Assembly: GCF_000762405.1 (NCBI RefSeq)
Contig: NZ_JRPQ01000278.1
Coordinates: 1 to 64,000, forward strand
Source: Hoylesella timonensis S9-PR14
GTDB taxonomy: Bacteria; Bacteroidota; Bacteroidia; Bacteroidales; Bacteroidaceae
Length of the DNA stretch: 64,000 bases
Direction of reading: 5' to 3'
Part shown: positions 46,621 to 55,456 of the stretch, piece by piece
How the letters are laid out: each line of letters begins with the position of its first letter
Position numbering within the stretch: the stretch's first letter is position 1
Notes under the pieces: model-generated
What the model was told of the DNA's origin: nothing
Seen by the model: the letters and a program-made list of their open reading frames with translations, nothing else
The model's database searches: none
Program-made: the position numbers and the translations under genes

Positions 46621-48090
46621 TTACGTATGGACGAGGTTGCGTGCAGCATCAATGCGCAGAAATATAAATAACAGGATGGTAAAGCCCCATAGCGATGACC
46701 CCCCATAGCTGAAGAACGGTAAGGGGATGCCAATAACGGGGGTAAGCCCAAGTACCATGCCCACATTTATAAAGACATGGAACAAAAAGATGCTGGCGAC
46801 ACAATAGCCATAGATACGCCCAAAGGCAAAAGGTTGTCGTTCTGCCATTTTCAAAAGTCGTAAGATTAAAGCCAAGAAAAGCAGTAATACACCTGCCGAT
46901 CCAATAAACCCTTCCTCTTCACCTACCGTACAGAAAATAAAATCTGTGTCTTGTTCGGGAACAAACTTTAGTTTTGTTTGGGTTCCATTCAAGAAACCTT
47001 TGCCTTTCAGTCCACCAGCTCCAATGGCAATTTCGCTCTGATGTACGTTGTATCCCACCCCCGAAATATCCTTTTCTAAGCCCAACAGCACTGTTATACG
47101 TACTCTTTGGTGAGGCTTCATCACATTATTTAGGACATAATCGGCAGAGTAAAAGAAAGCCAATGAACCCAATGCAAACAATGCAATGTAGAGATAATTC
47201 TTATATTGGCTTGCTAACCAGCTGTAAAGTAGAAAGCCAATCAAAGCGAATGATACAACTAATTGAATCCAAACGATATCAAATGGCACCACAAACTTGG
47301 CAAACAACAGGGCGATGAGGGTGGTACCGAGTGAAATAAGCGTGAGGAGTTGACTCTGTTTCTTATCCTTACAGTAGAGGTAAACCATGGACGTAGAAAA
47401 CAATTGTAAGAGCAAAATGACAATGAATTTACCCAAAGAGACAGGAAGTCCCCACAACTGTACGTCTTCATACTTGATGCCAACTACAAAATAAATAATC
47501 ATAGCCACCCCAGTGAACAAAACACTGCCAGGCATTCCTTCTCTATAAAACATGAGAAAGAATGATAAATAAACCAAAGCAGAACCTGTTTCTTTCTGTG
47601 CTACGATGAAAAGCATGGGTAGAAGTACAATGCCTAACGCATAAGCAAAGTCTTTCCACTTATGAATATTAAAGCCATATCGTCCCATGTACTTACCAAC
47701 AGCCAAGGCAGTAGCAAACTTTGCAAACTCTGCAGGCTGTAGACGCAAGGGACCAAGCACTAACCATGACCTTGAACCTTTTATCTCGTGGGGATTAAAT
47801 ATAGTTGCAAAAAGTAACAACAGCATGACGGCATAGATGATATATGCAAACATGTCATAGTATCTGTCATCTAACATGAGCAGGACAAATCCGAGAAAAA
47901 TGGACGAAACAATCCAGATGATTTGCATTCCTGAACGCGTACTCAAACTGAAAATATCGGTATCACCATACGTGTAACTTGCTCCACAGACACTTAGCCA
48001 GCCAAAGATGAGCAGTGACATGTAGATAAGAATGGTCCACCAGTCTAATGAACGAAAGACGCCAGATGGTTTATCGGTTACTCTTGCCAT
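46621..48090 (-). CDS. rodA: Rod shape-determining peptidoglycan polymerase RodA
   Basis: A 489-residue SEDS-family membrane glycosyltransferase that polymerises lipid II for lateral wall growth. Ten or more hydrophobic segments; family marks include LRLQPAEFAKFATALAVGKY near 115-134, GSGLKGKGFLNGTQTK-like GAGGLKGKGFLNGTQTKLKF, and FVPEQDTDFIFCTVGEEEGF near 375-394. It is longer than E. coli RodA (about 370) because of extra helices in the middle, normal for Bacteroidota. Last gene of the mre operon, overlapping mrdA by 20 bases. Confidence 0.94.
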   Translation of the reverse strand: MARVTDKPSGVFRSLDWWTILIYMSLLIFGWLSVCGASYTYGDTDIFSLSTRSGMQIIWIVSSIFLGFVLLMLDDRYYDMFAYIIYAVMLLLLFATIFNPHEIKGSRSWLVLGPLRLQPAEFAKFATALAVGKYMGRYGFNIHKWKDFAYALGIVLLPMLFIVAQKETGSALVYLSFFLMFYREGMPGSVLFTGVAMIIYFVVGIKYEDVQLWGLPVSLGKFIVILLLQLFSTSMVYLYCKDKKQSQLLTLISLGTTLIALLFAKFVVPFDIVWIQLVVSFALIGFLLYSWLASQYKNYLYIALFALGSLAFFYSADYVLNNVMKPHQRVRITVLLGLEKDISGVGYNVHQSEIAIGAGGLKGKGFLNGTQTKLKFVPEQDTDFIFCTVGEEEGFIGSAGVLLLFLALILRLLKMAERQPFAFGRIYGYCVASIFLFHVFINVGMVLGLTPVIGIPLPFFSYGGSSLWGFTILLFIFLRIDAARNLVHT

Positions 48091-49921
48091 ATCCTATTCT
48101 TCGATTTTGAAATACCTTTGCTTTCGCCTCTGATGCTGGTGAAAGCTTTCCTTTGATGTATTGTTCCATCATGAGAGACCCAATAGGAACGCCATAATCA
48201 GCACCAAATCCTCCGTTCTCAACATAGACAGCAATGGCTATCTTTGGGTTGTCCATGGGAGCAAAGCCCATGAATACGGAGTGGTCGTGTCCACGGTTCT
48301 CTGCTGTACCCGTCTTTCCACAGACAATATAATCAGATCGGTTTGCTGACCTACATGTTCCTCGTTCTACAGCCGACCGCATTCCAGCCACAACGTAATT
48401 ATAAGCCCGTTTGCTTGCTTTGGTATAATGCCTTCGAGTGTATAGCGTATCCATGGCATCGCCTTGTACTTTTCTCACAACATGAGGTACATAATAATAT
48501 CCTCGGTTAGCGATGGTAGCTCCGAGATTGGCGATTTGCAATGGGGTAAGATTGACTTCGCCTTGCCCAATCGAAATACTAATCACCGTCAGTCCATTCC
48601 ATGAGCCTTTGTAAGCATGATCATAAAACGCTGCATTGGGAATGAGACCACGCTTCTCTCCAGGGAGATCGATTCCTAACTTGTATCCAAAGCCCATGCT
48701 GACCATATAGTCGCGCCAGGTGTTCATGGCTGTTTGTACGTTTCTATATTTCTTGCGATTGCTCATCATATAATACAACCCCCAACAAAAAAAAGCATTA
48801 CATGAGGTACTAATAGCTGGAATTAACGCTAAGGGTGAAGCATGACCGTGACAACCTACGTGAAGTCCACGGAAATAAAATCCTCGATGGCAGGCAAATG
48901 GGGTGGAAGGGGAGATGATTCCTTCTGAGAGAAACGTCAAAGCCTGTGTCGTCTTGAAGGTTGAACCGGGTGGATATTGTCCCATAATGCTACGGTTTAA
49001 GAGAGGTTTCCACACATTTCGCTGTAAAGCAAGATGATTCTTGCTGCGTTTCTTTCCCACTAACCAACGTGGATCGTAGGTAGGTGTAGATACCATGCAC
49101 AGCACTTCACCCGTAGAAGGCTCGATGGCGACAATGCTACCAATCTTTCCTTCCAGCAATCGTTCACCGAGTGCTTGCAATTGTAAATCGATAGAAAGCG
49201 TTAAATTCTTTCCGGGTATAGGCTTTTTATCTAATGCTCCATGTTGATAACTGCCCTGCACGCGACCATGAACATCACGTAATAATATCTGAACCCCTTT
49301 CTGTCCTCTTAGCTGTTTCTCGTAAGAACGTTCAATACCTAATTTTCCAATATAGTCTCCTGCTTGGTAATAATCATCCTCTTCAATGTCGCTGGGTGAT
49401 ACTTCTGCCACATCTCCCAAGATATGTGCTGCGTATGGATATTGATATTGTCGAATGCTACGCTTCTGAACATAAAAACCTGGGAACCGATACATTTTCT
49501 CCTGAAAGATACTAAACTCTTTATCACTGAGCTGACTCATAAACAGTTGTTGCGTAAACCGTGAGTAACCTGGATTCTTGTTGCGATCTTTAATTTCCGT
49601 CATTCGTTGCTGGTAAAACTCTTTGGTAATACCCAAGGCTTCGCAAAATTCGAGAGTATCTATTCTACCTTTTTGCTCATTCATCACGACCATGATGTCG
49701 TAAGCTGGCTGATTATACACCATCAGTTTGCCATGACGGTCTGTAATGATTCCACGAGACGGATATTCTATTTTCTTAAGAAAAGCATTACTGTCAGCAT
49801 TCTTTTTATAATCATCGCTCAACAGTTGCAAAGTAAACAAACGAATGGTATAGATGACCACAATAGTAATGGCCACCCCTGCAATAACATACCTGCGGTT
49901 TTCAAGATTATAATCCTTCAT
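48071..49921 (-). CDS. mrdA: Penicillin-binding protein 2
   Basis: A 616-residue transpeptidase that crosslinks peptidoglycan with RodA. One N-terminal transmembrane helix at about 11-33, a dimerisation/pedestal region, and a transpeptidase domain with SxxK in PGSTFKTTQ (Ser near 327), SxN in STSCNAFF and the KTGTAEN box near 535-541. Length is normal. It lies between mreD and rodA, overlapping rodA by 20 bases, so translation is coupled. Confidence 0.95.
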   Translation of the reverse strand: MKDYNLENRRYVIAGVAITIVVIYTIRLFTLQLLSDDYKKNADSNAFLKKIEYPSRGIITDRHGKLMVYNQPAYDIMVVMNEQKGRIDTLEFCEALGITKEFYQQRMTEIKDRNKNPGYSRFTQQLFMSQLSDKEFSIFQEKMYRFPGFYVQKRSIRQYQYPYAAHILGDVAEVSPSDIEEDDYYQAGDYIGKLGIERSYEKQLRGQKGVQILLRDVHGRVQGSYQHGALDKKPIPGKNLTLSIDLQLQALGERLLEGKIGSIVAIEPSTGEVLCMVSTPTYDPRWLVGKKRSKNHLALQRNVWKPLLNRSIMGQYPPGSTFKTTQALTFLSEGIISPSTPFACHRGFYFRGLHVGCHGHASPLALIPAISTSCNAFFCWGLYYMMSNRKKYRNVQTAMNTWRDYMVSMGFGYKLGIDLPGEKRGLIPNAAFYDHAYKGSWNGLTVISISIGQGEVNLTPLQIANLGATIANRGYYYVPHVVRKVQGDAMDTLYTRRHYTKASKRAYNYVVAGMRSAVERGTCRSANRSDYIVCGKTGTAENRGHDHSVFMGFAPMDNPKIAIAVYVENGGFGADYGVPIGSLMMEQYIKGKLSPASEAKAKVFQNRRIGYGKSNR

Positions 49922-49950
49922 TCGTCAATTCGTGGGTCAACTTTGCATGT

Positions 49951-50451
49951 CTACCCTCGTCTAACATTCTCTATTGTCATGAGTAGAATCAGTGTTAAAA
50001 CCGTACTACCACCGACACACTTGAGCCACTGAAGCCAGTTAAAGAAATTGAATGCTTCGAGTGAAAAGAAGATGAGACAATACAAGAACACTAATACAAG
50101 GGCATAGCCCCAAAAGGCAGATATGCCTAATGTGTGCATTGACGGCTGTAAGTCTTCCGCACTATCACGTGGCAAGAATAACATTAATACATAAGGTTGT
50201 ATCAATCCGATAAATGTCATACTGGCAGAAGCCAGTCCGGGGGTGTTTGAAAAGATGTCAACACTTAGTCCTGCCAAGAATCCACAAACCAAAATGCCCC
50301 ACTTTGGGAAGTTTCTTCTAAACAGCAACATACTGTACACATACAAAAGGGGTGTGGCAAAACCAAAGAGATGGATATGGTTAAATATCAGCACTTGTAA
50401 TAACAGCAATATTACAAATATGGATATACCTTTCAATAAATCAACCCCCAT
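49951..50451 (-). CDS. mreD: Rod shape-determining protein MreD
   Basis: A 166-residue integral membrane protein with about five hydrophobic segments and little soluble sequence. Typical marks are FATPLLYVYSMLLFR near 31-45 and GFLAGLSVDIFSNTPGLASAS near 57-77. It sits between mreC and mrdA. The call relies on position plus this pattern, since MreD is poorly conserved. Confidence 0.9.
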   Translation of the reverse strand: MGVDLLKGISIFVILLLLQVLIFNHIHLFGFATPLLYVYSMLLFRRNFPKWGILVCGFLAGLSVDIFSNTPGLASASMTFIGLIQPYVLMLFLPRDSAEDLQPSMHTLGISAFWGYALVLVFLYCLIFFSLEAFNFFNWLQWLKCVGGSTVLTLILLMTIENVRRG

Positions 50452-50467
50452 CTCTTTACTCCTATCT

Positions 50468-51325
50468 TTATTTAGCTTCCAGTGAATCGCTGGCTGCCCG
50501 CATCAGTTCTATGCGCTCTTTCATAGCGGTGTTATCGACCACAGAAACATCGCGCAACGTACTGAAATTTGTTGATAACTTGACACTTAATCTATAAGAA
50601 ACTCCATCTGCAGAGTTGTACACATGCAGAATCTTTCCCACCTTTATTCCGGGTGGAAAGATAGACGAATAACCACTGGTTACGATATTTTCGTTTAACT
50701 TGAACCGTGCGTGTCGTGGAATGTCATCCAGATAAGCAATGTCGGTAGCTCCACCTTGCCAAATCAAGTAGCCAAAATACTCTCTATTTTCTATTTTACA
50801 ACTGATATTGGACTTTGTATTGAGCAATGGAATCACTACTGAATACTGTGGAGACACCAAATAGACAATGCCTACAACCCCTGTTCCGCAGACCACCCCC
50901 ATGTCCTTTTTCACTCCATCTTTCGAACCTTTATTGATAGTCATGAGGTTATCAGGCCGAATAATAGAGTTGCTTACGACTTTGGCGGGAATCAACTTCA
51001 TCTCTTGTACAGGTAGCAGTAAGCTATCTTTCACGTAAGATGAATCTTTTGTTACTGTTGTCAGTTTCTCGGATAAATCTGAAATCTTCTCTTCCAGCGC
51101 AATATTTCTTGCCGTGAGTTCTTCATTCACTTTGGTGAGTGAGAAGAAATGCTCTAACTGCGAACTCCAGTCATATATCCTACCAACAACGACATTCGCT
51201 GATGAAAACCACACACTACTTTGGTAATTATTGTAGCTGAAAAGCAGGGTAAGGCTAATTGCCTCAAGTAACACAAATACAAACCAATGGTGCTGACGTG
51301 CCAGAAACTCAATGAGATTCCGCAT
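50468..51325 (-). CDS. mreC: Rod shape-determining protein MreC
   Basis: A 285-residue bitopic protein. A transmembrane helix at about 13-32 is followed by a coiled coil (about 60-95) and two beta-barrel repeats with VVSNSIIRPDNLMTINKGSKDGVKKDMGVV near 120-150, the family core. It scaffolds MreB, PBP2 and RodA at the inner membrane. It starts 38 bases after mreB and ends 16 bases before mreD. Length is usual. Confidence 0.94.
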   Translation of the reverse strand: MRNLIEFLARQHHWFVFVLLEAISLTLLFSYNNYQSSVWFSSANVVVGRIYDWSSQLEHFFSLTKVNEELTARNIALEEKISDLSEKLTTVTKDSSYVKDSLLLPVQEMKLIPAKVVSNSIIRPDNLMTINKGSKDGVKKDMGVVCGTGVVGIVYLVSPQYSVVIPLLNTKSNISCKIENREYFGYLIWQGGATDIAYLDDIPRHARFKLNENIVTSGYSSIFPPGIKVGKILHVYNSADGVSYRLSVKLSTNFSTLRDVSVVDNTAMKERIELMRAASDSLEAK

Positions 51326-51363
51326 ACTTACAGTTGATTATTAGTGTGAAAATACACCACTCC

Positions 51364-52386
51364 TTATCTCATCAAGAACGAGAAGCGATCTACGTTCTTC
51401 AATGCGATGCCAGCTCCTTTGGCAACACTGTGTAGAGGATCTTCTGCAATGTGGAATGGTATGTTGATTTTGTCTGTCAAACGTTTGTCGATACCACGGA
51501 GCAATGCACCACCACCACTGAGATAGATTCCATTCTGAACAATATCGGCATACAATTCAGGTGGAGTTGACTCTAATGCAGACAAGACAGCGTTTTCTAT
51601 TTTAGCCACAGTCTTGTCCAAACAGTGTGCTATTTCTTGATAGCAAACAGGTACTTCCATAGGTAATGCGGTGATACGATTAGGACCGTGAACCACATAA
51701 TCCTCTGGTGCCTCATCTCCTAAGTCAGTCAAAGCAGAACCCACATGAATCTTAATACGCTCTGCCATACGTTCGCTGACTTTCACATTATGCTGTCTGC
51801 TCATGTATTCCTGAATGTCGGCAGTAAGGTCGTCGCCCGCTGTGCGTATGGAGTTGTTGGATACGATACCTCCCAAAGAGATAACAGCTATCTCTGTACT
51901 GCCACCACCGATATCGACTATCATATTTCCCTCGGGTGCTTCTACATCTATACCGATACCAATGGCTGCTGCCATAGGCTCAAAAATCAAGTACACATCG
52001 CGCCCATCAGCATGCTCAGCAGAGTCGCGTACTGCACGAAGTTCTACCTCAGTACTTCCCGATGGTACTCCTATGACCATGCGCAGTGAGGTAGAGAACA
52101 AGCGTCTACCAGGCCTTACCATCTTGATAAGTCCACGCATCATCTGTTCGCAGGCTGTAAAGTCGGCAATCACACCATCACGCAGAGGGCGAATAGTACG
52201 AATATTGTCGTGCGTCTTCTCATACATCATTTTTGCTTCTTCGCCTACTGCTATCATTTTGTCAGTACGACGGTCGAGCGCAACGACGGAAGGTTCGTCA
52301 ACAACTATTTTGTCATCACTGATAATAATAGTGTTGGCGGTTCCTAAGTCCATTGCAATTTCTTGGATAAAAGAAAAAAATCCCAT
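51364..52386 (-). CDS. mreB: Actin-like cell-shape protein MreB
   Basis: A 340-residue actin-like ATPase that directs lateral wall synthesis. Phosphate loop MDLGTANTIIIS near 12-23, VVDEPSVVALDRRT, GVPSGSTEVELRAVRDSAEHA, the second phosphate motif VDIGGGSTEIAVISLGGIV near 157-175, and LSGGGALLRGIDKRL near 286-300. N-terminal hydrophobic residues (MGFFSFIQEI) form the membrane anchor. It follows the purH-like gene by about 70 bases and heads the mre genes. Confidence 0.97.
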   Translation of the reverse strand: MGFFSFIQEIAMDLGTANTIIISDDKIVVDEPSVVALDRRTDKMIAVGEEAKMMYEKTHDNIRTIRPLRDGVIADFTACEQMMRGLIKMVRPGRRLFSTSLRMVIGVPSGSTEVELRAVRDSAEHADGRDVYLIFEPMAAAIGIGIDVEAPEGNMIVDIGGGSTEIAVISLGGIVSNNSIRTAGDDLTADIQEYMSRQHNVKVSERMAERIKIHVGSALTDLGDEAPEDYVVHGPNRITALPMEVPVCYQEIAHCLDKTVAKIENAVLSALESTPPELYADIVQNGIYLSGGGALLRGIDKRLTDKINIPFHIAEDPLHSVAKGAGIALKNVDRFSFLMR

Positions 52387-52457
52387 TTCTAAATCAATAT
52401 TTTATTGAGACCTAATGTTGGATTTCGCTTCGATTTGCGATATCCATATCTGTCATA

Positions 52458-53051
52458 TTATTTGGTAAACCATGTATGTATGGCTGTGTCATAGTGGCTG
52501 CTCACCTTGAACGCATGCTCAGCAAACTTCTTTCTTTCCTCTAAAGTTGTCTGTGCTCCTTGCCTGTTCAGAATATCTTCCAGCATGCTATATTCTGCCT
52601 TGCTGGGTACAATGACAACATCTTTGAAGTTTTTTGCCCCTGCGCGAATGAGCGAGATGCCGCCAATATCAATCTTCTCAATGATGTCAGCTTCGGGTGC
52701 ATTACTTGCTACTGTCTGCTCAAAGGGATAGAGGTCGACGATAACTAAGTCGATCGCAGGTATTTCATATTGTTTCATTTGCTGTTGATCACTGTCATTG
52801 TCTCGTCGAGCCAAGATACCTCCAAAGATTTTAGGATGTAATGTTTTCACTCGTCCGCCCAAAATAGAGGGGTATGAGGTGACGCTTTCTACCGTTTGGC
52901 ATTCATATCCCAACGATTCTATAAAACTTTGTGTTCCACCAGTTGAAAGAAATTTCACGCCCTCTGCGTGCAGTTTTGATAACAGTGATTCAAGTCCGTC
53001 TTTATGATAGACTGAAATCAGTGCTGTCTTGATTTGTTTTGTTCCAGTCAT
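52458..53051 (-). CDS. Stand-alone IMP cyclohydrolase domain of PurH
   Basis: A 197-residue protein that matches only the N-terminal MGS-like half of PurH, the IMP cyclohydrolase that closes FAICAR to IMP. Marks: LSTGGTQSFIESLGY near 35-49, LGGRVKTLHPKIFGGILARRD near 65-85, VDLYPFEQTVA and IDIGGISLIRAGAKNF near 126-141. The reading frame ends at HTWFTK before the AICAR transformylase domain, so the bifunctional protein is not encoded here. The formyltransferase must come from another gene. No remnant of that domain was seen downstream. It leads directly into mreB. Confidence 0.9.
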   Translation of the reverse strand: MTGTKQIKTALISVYHKDGLESLLSKLHAEGVKFLSTGGTQSFIESLGYECQTVESVTSYPSILGGRVKTLHPKIFGGILARRDNDSDQQQMKQYEIPAIDLVIVDLYPFEQTVASNAPEADIIEKIDIGGISLIRAGAKNFKDVVIVPSKAEYSMLEDILNRQGAQTTLEERKKFAEHAFKVSSHYDTAIHTWFTK

Positions 53052-53072
53052 ACTTTAATGTATATTTGGTTA

Positions 53073-53080
53073 CAAAGTTA
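53073..53080 (-). promoter_or_regulatory. -7 box before the purH-like gene
   Basis: TAACTTTG on the minus strand, 22 bases before the start codon. The -33 box is a weak TATTG about 22 bases further. Probable promoter of the purH-mre-mrdA-rodA transcript. Confidence 0.5.
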
Positions 53081-53223
53081 CGAAAAACCCTTGAATGCAC
53101 CGCAATAAAGGATAGAAAAAACTTTTTTTCACAAACATTCTTGTTCAATTTTCCCGACCAATCAATACATCTATCTCTGCTAATGCTGCTCTATTTGCTT
53201 TTCGTAACTTTCAAATGCACACA

Positions 53224-53394
53224 TTAACTCAATGGGTTAGGCTTTTTAGGTCATTAAGTTAATCCTGCTAAGTCAATGGGTTAATCTCGTTAAATCAATG
53301 AATTAAGGTCGTTAAGTCATTGGGTTAATGATACAAAGTCAATGGGTTAAGTCAGCTAAGTCACTGAATTAGTCTGTTAAGTCAATGGGTTAAG
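53224..53394. repeat. Tandem 21-22 bp repeat, eight degenerate units
   Basis: Consensus GTTAAGTCAATGGGTTAA with 3-7 variable bases between cores; period about 22. Eight units, some changed to AAATCAATGAATTAA or AAGTCACTGAATTAG. It lies between the purH promoter and the left end of the mobile element. Single copies of the core occur near 11.68 and 41.58 kb. Confidence 0.8.
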
Positions 53395-53521
53395 CAACGC
53401 AAGATAATTATAAAAATATATCTATCTGAAAATAAAGAAGTTACCTTGTTGGTATAACTAAACAGGTAACGATTTGGAAACGAGCGAGCTACTTGGCTTT
53501 GCTGTTTTCTGCCTAACAAAG

Positions 53522-53576
53522 AACGCTTGTTATTCTGTCTGCAAAGATAATACTTTGTTACCGAATAACAAGCGTT
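53522..53576 (-). promoter_or_regulatory. 14-bp inverted repeat enclosing an outward-facing promoter
   Basis: AACGCTTGTTATTC (53522-53535) and its exact complement (53563-53576). On the minus strand CTTG (53572-53569), 19-base spacer and TATCTTTG (53549-53542) form a promoter that reads left, out of the element and towards the purH-mre operon. It is 49 bases past the relaxase stop, so it could also be a relaxase terminator-like hairpin. Confidence 0.5.
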
Positions 53577-53624
53577 TATGCTAAGAAATTCTTTGTTTTG
53601 CGTTTTTTTGTAAACTCGTATGGC

Positions 53625-54683
53625 TTATAGTTTTCTCCCTCGTTTCTTTCTGTTCGCTTGGTATCTGAGCTTGCGCTGCCATGCTGCTTCGGCATAATCA
53701 TCGCCCTGTGCGGATGGTGTAATCAAATCGCCTAACCCTTCCACAACTTCATCGGCTGCACTAACAATGGAGTCTGCCACTGTACTAATAGAATTCTGCA
53801 CTTGTGGTGTGTCATTGTCTCGTGAGATAGAGGAACGGCTTTTGGGTACGAGTTGATAGCCTGTATCAGGCTGTTCGTTCTTTTCTATCGGTTCCTGTAT
53901 CGTTTGGTGTGGTCTTTTTAATGCTTCTTTGTTAGTTGGTTCAAAGTTCTTCTTCAGGGAACGGTAGCCGAACTCCCTGCCTATTTCCGACGCCTTGAAA
54001 GATTGTCCTCCGTATGAGAACTTCAAGCCATAGACCTTTCCCTGCTTGTTCTTCATGCGCTCTATGGTTATTCCCTGCCTGTTCAGCTCATAGAGGAACA
54101 TGGAGTGTCCCGTGATACCTGTGCCTTTGTACTTTTCAAGCAGAGCATAGCAAATCTTCTGAACCTGCTGCTTGGTCTGTTCTCTTGTTGGATTGGCTTT
54201 CGCTTTCTTATGCTTCCTTTCAGTCTTGACTTCCTTTGCAATGGTTAAGCCTTTCTCCCTGCTGATTTCCTCTGTTATTCTTGCAGCCTTGTTGCTTACA
54301 AAGGTGGTGTCATAGACTTCGCTGTATAGGCTGATGCGGTTGGCAATAATGTGGATATGCCTGTTGTCTGTATCCTTGTGCGTTACTGCCACCCACTGAT
54401 GGTTGTCAAGTCCCATTTTCTTGGCAAACAGATGGGCTATTTGGGCAAGTTCAGAAACTGATAGTTTCTTCTCGTCCTGTGGTGCAATGCCGATTTCGAT
54501 GCGCAGGTATTTGTTTCTGCATCTGGTATTGTAATCGCTGACCAACTTCATTTCCTCGTAAATAGCCTTTGATTCTCTGCTACAAAGGTTATGGAAGGCA
54601 AGCCGATTACCCAGCTTGCCCTCTCTGAAGATATAGTCCAATGCAGTACTTCCGTGCGCTATCGCCTTACACTTTCCTATCAT
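53625..54683 (-). CDS. Relaxase/mobilization nuclease (MOBP-like)
   Basis: A 352-residue relaxase that should nick oriT and lead one strand into a recipient. Candidate catalytic Tyr is in TALDYIFREGKLG near residue 17. The metal-binding His motif is TDNRHIHIIANRIS near 105-118, with the upstream HQWVAVTHKD. The C-terminal 100 residues are basic and disordered, ending KKRGRKL. It overlaps the MobC-like gene by 17 bases. It is shorter than plasmid relaxases with a primase fusion. Mobility needs a helper conjugation system, as no transfer genes are in the window. Confidence 0.9.
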   Translation of the reverse strand: MIGKCKAIAHGSTALDYIFREGKLGNRLAFHNLCSRESKAIYEEMKLVSDYNTRCRNKYLRIEIGIAPQDEKKLSVSELAQIAHLFAKKMGLDNHQWVAVTHKDTDNRHIHIIANRISLYSEVYDTTFVSNKAARITEEISREKGLTIAKEVKTERKHKKAKANPTREQTKQQVQKICYALLEKYKGTGITGHSMFLYELNRQGITIERMKNKQGKVYGLKFSYGGQSFKASEIGREFGYRSLKKNFEPTNKEALKRPHQTIQEPIEKNEQPDTGYQLVPKSRSSISRDNDTPQVQNSISTVADSIVSAADEVVEGLGDLITPSAQGDDYAEAAWQRKLRYQANRKKRGRKL

Positions 54684-55098
54684 ATCTCGGCAGATTTAAG
54701 ACCTTATATATATCGTCACCAATGCGGAAGTGAGGGTCGAAAAAACGCTTAAATGCTTCTTTGGCACATATGGAAAGGTTCTTGGTTATCGGCACCCATG
54801 ACTCGTCCTTTATCCTGATGAGGTTGGAAACCTGTGCGTAGTACATTCCCGTTCGGTGGAGTACGGCAATGGCTTCCTTTTCATTGTCGGTCATCTTGGG
54901 AACGGCTACCACTTCACCATTCAAAAGAATCTCACGGCAGAACTCGGAGAACTTCCGCCCTGTGCTTTCTGCCTTTGCCTTGATGCGCTGCTTCTCCTCC
55001 AAAGTACACCTAACCTTGATGAACTCCGTCTTGTTCATCTGTTTTTCTTCATTGTCCTTCTGCTGCCATTGGGTAGCTTTTCTTCTGTATTTCTTCAT
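54667..55098 (-). CDS. MobC-like relaxosome protein
   Basis: A 143-residue DNA-binding accessory protein of the relaxosome. MobC-type marks are IKVRCTLEEKQRIKAKAEST (ribbon-helix-helix, about 27-46), SEFCREILLNGEVV and the helical YAQVSNLIRIKDE near 92-104. The N-terminus is highly charged; Met21 (MNKTEFIKV) is a possible alternative start. It precedes the relaxase and follows a region rich in inverted repeats, as expected for MobC beside oriT. Confidence 0.82.
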   Translation of the reverse strand: MKKYRRKATQWQQKDNEEKQMNKTEFIKVRCTLEEKQRIKAKAESTGRKFSEFCREILLNGEVVAVPKMTDNEKEAIAVLHRTGMYYAQVSNLIRIKDESWVPITKNLSICAKEAFKRFFDPHFRIGDDIYKVLNLPRYDRKV

Positions 55099-55184
55099 AT
55101 AAGTTTCTCTGAAAGTTAATCATTATAGATGATTCATTACTGCTTAATTTCTGAATGATGACCGATGAGAACGGAGTGATTACG

Positions 55185-55290
55185 GTCTAATCTCCCCGAC
55201 TGTTTATCGAGGGGAGCAAGCGCAGTTTGTGGGTACAAACTGACGTCTTGCAATGTCAGTGAAAAAGCCGATAACGCCCGAAGCGTTTCT
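55185..55290. other. Candidate oriT upstream of the mob genes
   Basis: Several inverted repeats lie close together: CTCCCC/GGGGAG (55192-55197, 55211-55216), CAGTTTGT/ACAAACTG with a 4-base loop (55223-55242), and TGACGTC-TTGCAA-TGTCA just after. Such a cluster upstream of mobC and the relaxase is the usual place for the transfer origin. No nic site was identified. Confidence 0.5.
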
Positions 55291-55456
55291 TTACTTGAAA
55301 TCGAATGCACTGCATTCATTGTCTAACTACGTTCGTGGCATTCCCACCGTTCAATTATTGGGTCAAGAATATGGTATTCATTTTTCCGAGAAAGGGTTGA
55401 GGGTTTTGCACAAAAAGGTCATCACTTTTTTTGAAATCCTCACCTTTTTTTCGTGC

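Noticed and set aside
53224-53394. Tandem repeats resembling a CRISPR array
   Set aside because: Units are 21-22 bp in a row with only 3-7 variable bases between cores; no spacers of 25-40 bases and no cas genes nearby.
53522-53576. Invertible promoter (phase-variation switch)
   Set aside because: The arms are only 27 bases apart, too close for site-specific inversion as known in Bacteroides, where the arms flank about 150-250 bases. A hairpin or operator is more likely.
53395-53625. tRNA gene as integration target at the left end of the element
   Set aside because: No cloverleaf or T-loop sequence was found there; the attachment site remains unknown.
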